Shown piece after piece: positions 4,794 to 7,266 of a stretch of DNA of 7,266 bases. Where the stretch lies: contig QNBU01000054.1 in the NCBI GenBank assembly GCA_003644215.1, positions 1-7,266 of the forward strand. Direction: 5' to 3'. This DNA comes from Planctomycetota bacterium (GTDB lineage Bacteria > Planctomycetota > Phycisphaerae > Sedimentisphaerales > Anaerohalosphaeraceae). The notes below the pieces were generated by a model. It did not search any database. It saw nothing but the letters and a program-made list of their open reading frames with translations, and was not told the DNA's origin. The first letter of the stretch is position 1. Each line of letters begins with the position of its first letter. The translations under genes and the position numbers were made by a program.

Positions 4794-6872
4794 GTGGCAT
4801 CTTCAAAACCCATTCAAAAGCTGACCGTTGCCCTTGCGGGCAATCCCAATAGCGGCAAGACAACCGTCTTTAATGGCTTAACGGGTGCGAGGCATCGCGT
4901 GGCTAATTATCCCGGTGTAACCGTTGAGAAAAAAGAGGGCAGCTTTCGCTACCGTGAGTATGAGTTGAATGTTGTCGATCTGCCCGGAACCTACAGTTTG
5001 ACCGCGTATTCGACGGAAGAATTGGTTGCGCGGCATTTCATTTTCGAGTCGCATCCCGATGTGGTGGTTGATGTATTGGATGCATCCAATATCGAGCGAA
5101 ATCTGTATCTGGCGACCCAGTTGATGGAGATGCAGGTGCCGCTGGTGCTGGCGTTTAATATGAGCGATGTGGCCGAGGGCCGAGGGCTGAAGTTTGATTT
5201 GGCGCAACTGGAGAAACTGCTTGGGGCGCAGATCGTGCCCATGGTGGCCAGCAAGCGAAAGGGCGTCGATGAGTTGCTGGAGGCGATTGTCGAAACAGCG
5301 ACGCAGGCCCATACCAATGTGCTGACACTCCACTATGGCCATGAGATTGAAGAAGAACTGAGTAAGATCGAAAAGCTGCTGCGCGGGCAGGAGCGAGTTT
5401 TTCCGGAGAAATACCCGATTCGCTGGGTTGCATTGAAGTTGCTCGAAGGGGATGCCGAGGTGCGGGACTGGATCAAAGAAGCGTCCGTCCGCCAGCAGGT
5501 CGAAGCCAGCCGCCAACACTTAAAAGTCGTCCTTGGCGATCATGCGGACATTGCCATTGCCGGTCGCCGCTATGGGTTTATTTCCGGTGCCTGTCAGGAA
5601 ACGATCAAAGATACCGTGCAGTCCCGTCATGACATCAGCGATCTGATTGATACCGTTTTGACGAATCGTTATCTTGGATTACCGATTTTTACGGTGTTGA
5701 TGTTCGCTGTTTTTTATTCGACATTTAAGGTTGGCCAGTATCCGATGGGCTGGCTGGAAGGTTTTTTTGGTTGGCTGGGTGCGGCGATTTACAACAGTTG
5801 GCCGCAGGATACACTACTTGCTTTGCGGTCTTTGGTGGTCGATGGCGTCATCGGCGGTGTCGGCGGGGTGGTGATTTTTCTGCCGAATATCCTGCTGCTG
5901 TTTTTGGGGATCGCGATTCTCGAAGACACCGGCTATATGGCCCGTGCGGCGTTTGTGATGGATCGTATTATGCACAAGATCGGCCTGCACGGAAAAAGTT
6001 TTATCCCGATGCTGATCGGATTTGGGTGTTCGGTTCCGGCGATTATGGCCACGCGAATTCTGGAAAACCGCCGCAATCGTCTGGCGACGATGCTGGTGAT
6101 TCCGCTGATGAGCTGTGGGGCGAGGATTGCGATTTACGCGCTGTTTGTCGCGGCGTTTTTCCCGCCACACTTGAGAGGGCCGATGATGCTGCTGATTTAT
6201 TTTATCGGGATTGTTCTGGCGATTGTGTGCATCCAAATACTGCGTAAGACGATTTTGAAAGGTGAGACGGTTCCGTTTGTGATGGAACTGCCGCCGTACC
6301 GTATGCCGACATTTAAGGGCCTTTCCATTCATATGTGGGATCGCGGGTGGGTGTATCTAAAAAAAGCAGGCACCGTGATCCTGATGATTTCGATTGTCCT
6401 CTGGGCGGCGATTAGCTATCCCAAACCAGCGGCCCAGCGATTGGCCGGGCTGGATGAATTGCAGCAGCAAAGCATTGCTTTACAGTCTTCTGTCGCGGGC
6501 CATATTGGAAAGGCGATTGAGCCGGCGTTGAAACCGCTGGGTTTCGACTGGAAGATCGGAACCGCCCTGATCGGGGCTTCCATGGCCAAGGAAGTGTTTG
6601 TCTCGCAGCTTTCAATTATCTATTCACTGGGCGACAGCGAAGAAGGACTCGAAGCGCTTCAGGGGCATTTACAGGAGGATTATACGCCGCTGCAGGGGTT
6701 TTGTGTGATGCTGTTCTGCCTGATTTCCGCTCCGTGCATCGCAACCGTCGCGATTATGCGGCGAGAGTCCGGCGCATGGAAATGGGCCGCCTTCCAATAC
6801 TTCGGCCTAACCGCATTGGCCTATATCCTAACACTGGCAGTCTATCAAACAGGGCGGTTGTTTCTGGGATGA
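4794..6872 (+). CDS. feoB: Ferrous iron transporter FeoB, GTPase-coupled inner-membrane protein
   Basis: FeoB imports Fe(II) across the cytoplasmic membrane. The N-terminal G domain (about 10-170) shows G1 GNPNSGKT (16-23), the switch Thr in P-G-V-T-V (T43), G3 DLPG (62-65), G4 NMSD (122-125) and a G5-like V-A-S-K-R-K-G (151-157). A helical GDI-type segment (about 175-285) follows, then a membrane domain with several hydrophobic helices. It includes GYMARAAFVMDRIM (380-393), GFGCSVPAIM (409-418) and MSCGAR (439-444). C412 and C441 are 29 residues apart, as are the studied E. coli C403 and C432; C648 lies in the late S-A-P-C-I-A-T motif. GTG 4794 is chosen because GGAG (4784-4787) lies 6 bases upstream; TTG at 4770 would add 8 residues. 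The product is 692 residues, about 80 shorter than the E. coli protein (773) but complete in all motifs. Confidence 0.97.
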   Translation: MASSKPIQKLTVALAGNPNSGKTTVFNGLTGARHRVANYPGVTVEKKEGSFRYREYELNVVDLPGTYSLTAYSTEELVARHFIFESHPDVVVDVLDASNIERNLYLATQLMEMQVPLVLAFNMSDVAEGRGLKFDLAQLEKLLGAQIVPMVASKRKGVDELLEAIVETATQAHTNVLTLHYGHEIEEELSKIEKLLRGQERVFPEKYPIRWVALKLLEGDAEVRDWIKEASVRQQVEASRQHLKVVLGDHADIAIAGRRYGFISGACQETIKDTVQSRHDISDLIDTVLTNRYLGLPIFTVLMFAVFYSTFKVGQYPMGWLEGFFGWLGAAIYNSWPQDTLLALRSLVVDGVIGGVGGVVIFLPNILLLFLGIAILEDTGYMARAAFVMDRIMHKIGLHGKSFIPMLIGFGCSVPAIMATRILENRRNRLATMLVIPLMSCGARIAIYALFVAAFFPPHLRGPMMLLIYFIGIVLAIVCIQILRKTILKGETVPFVMELPPYRMPTFKGLSIHMWDRGWVYLKKAGTVILMISIVLWAAISYPKPAAQRLAGLDELQQQSIALQSSVAGHIGKAIEPALKPLGFDWKIGTALIGASMAKEVFVSQLSIIYSLGDSEEGLEALQGHLQEDYTPLQGFCVMLFCLISAPCIATVAIMRRESGAWKWAAFQYFGLTALAYILTLAVYQTGRLFLG

Positions 6873-6875
6873 TGC

Positions 6876-7266
6876 TTACGGGCTGTAATATTTGGGATCG
6901 TAAGTCAACCATTCTTGGGCGAGAATTAATAAGTCGTTCAGGTTAAGCGTATTGAGCCACTCAGCAGACAATTTCGAAAAGTCCAGACCATTGACGACAT
7001 AATCCGTATTATAATCCGCTTCAAGCGGTTCCAGCAGTTCAAACGCTATGGCGTAATCAGCGGATTCGTTGCCGGATTGATTAACAACCTTGATGAGATA
7101 ATCCCCCGTTTTTGTTAGTAGTAGGTCGAATTTTTCAAGGTTATCAATAGCTGAAAACTTTGTGGTTATGGCATTGTCATAATCATCCGGGTCATAAATC
7201 TCAAGGTCAAGATCGGCAAGAGAGGCCTCTAATTCACCATCTTCAATGATACCATGTCCCAGATTC
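6876..7266 (-). CDS. Secreted protein C-terminus with PPC-like domain and dockerin-like tail (5' end outside window)
   Basis: The minus strand is open from the right edge (frame begins at 7265) to TAA at 6878-6876, giving 129 visible residues. Residues about 15-77 resemble a bacterial pre-peptidase C-terminal (PPC) domain: D-L-D-L-E-I-Y-D-P-D-D, then G-D-Y-L-I-K-V-V-N-Q-S-G and Y-A-I-A-F-E-L. Residues 84-95 form a calcium-loop pattern, D84-x-N86-x-D88-x-x-x-N92-x-x-D95, followed by F-S-K-L-S-A-E-W-L, as in type I dockerin repeats. The second repeat (L-N-L-N-D-L-L-I-L-A-Q-E-W-L, 107-120) keeps the helix but not the loop. Such tails end many secreted hydrolases and surface proteins of Phycisphaerae planctomycetes. 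The catalytic or binding part, signal peptide and promoter lie beyond the window. GC is about 40% in the parts I counted, clearly below feoB. Its stop is 3 bases from the feoB stop, tail to tail. Confidence 0.72.
   Translation of the reverse strand, partial: NLGHGIIEDGELEASLADLDLEIYDPDDYDNAITTKFSAIDNLEKFDLLLTKTGDYLIKVVNQSGNESADYAIAFELLEPLEADYNTDYVVNGLDFSKLSAEWLNTLNLNDLLILAQEWLTYDPKYYSP

Noticed and set aside
4878..5519. Long minus-strand open frame (213 codons) opposite feoB
   Set aside because: Antisense shadow of the FeoB G-domain coding sequence; the feoB reading is unambiguous.

Overview
The window reads as a chromosomal segment of a free-living bacterium, most likely a planctomycete of the Phycisphaerae type. 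The best pointer is the gene fragment at the right edge. Its protein ends in a dockerin-like calcium loop (D-x-N-x-D-x-V-V-N-x-x-D-F) followed by L-x-x-E-W-L and a second Q-E-W-L, a tail typical of secreted proteins in that group. Short period-7 repeats, near-balanced GC in the genes, and TTG/GTG starts fit but do not prove this.

Layout, left to right. (1) 1-490, plus strand: the 3' end of an OppF/DppF-type peptide ABC transporter ATPase, with a complete C-terminal cysteine motif. (2) 512-1494, plus strand: a strong extended -10 promoter drives a small STAS-domain protein (anti-anti-sigma-like, TTG start). A stem-loop follows, then a protein of two ACT domains with a basic tail. (3) 1503-1577: an inverted-repeat element between convergent genes. 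(4) 1580-3448, minus strand: complete glmS, the entry enzyme of amino-sugar synthesis, with a probable promoter at 3498-3526. (5) 3527-3988: about 460 bases with no convincing gene, but with several hairpins, a 15-base direct repeat and a period-7 tract. (6) 3989-6872, plus strand: a ferrous iron uptake operon made of a DtxR-family regulator, feoA and feoB. An inverted repeat resembling a DtxR-type box lies exactly between its -35 and -10. (7) 6876-7266, minus strand: the 3' end of a secreted protein with a PPC-like domain and the dockerin-like tail. It converges on feoB with three bases between the stop codons.

How the parts work together. The iron operon is self-contained: the regulator probably senses Fe(II) or Mn(II) and represses its own promoter, FeoB is the inner-membrane Fe(II) transporter with a GTPase domain, and FeoA is its small partner. 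The STAS and ACT genes look co-transcribed, which suggests a regulatory pair, but their targets cannot be read from the sequence. The other genes are housekeeping or transport functions without an evident shared pathway.

I see no CRISPR array, tRNA, rRNA, transposase or phage gene. The less ordinary material is non-coding: the operator inside the feo promoter, a period-7 repeat that supplies both the regulator's stop codon and part of the feoA ribosome binding site, the hairpin-rich gap upstream of glmS, and a hairpin-bearing extra segment inside glmS.
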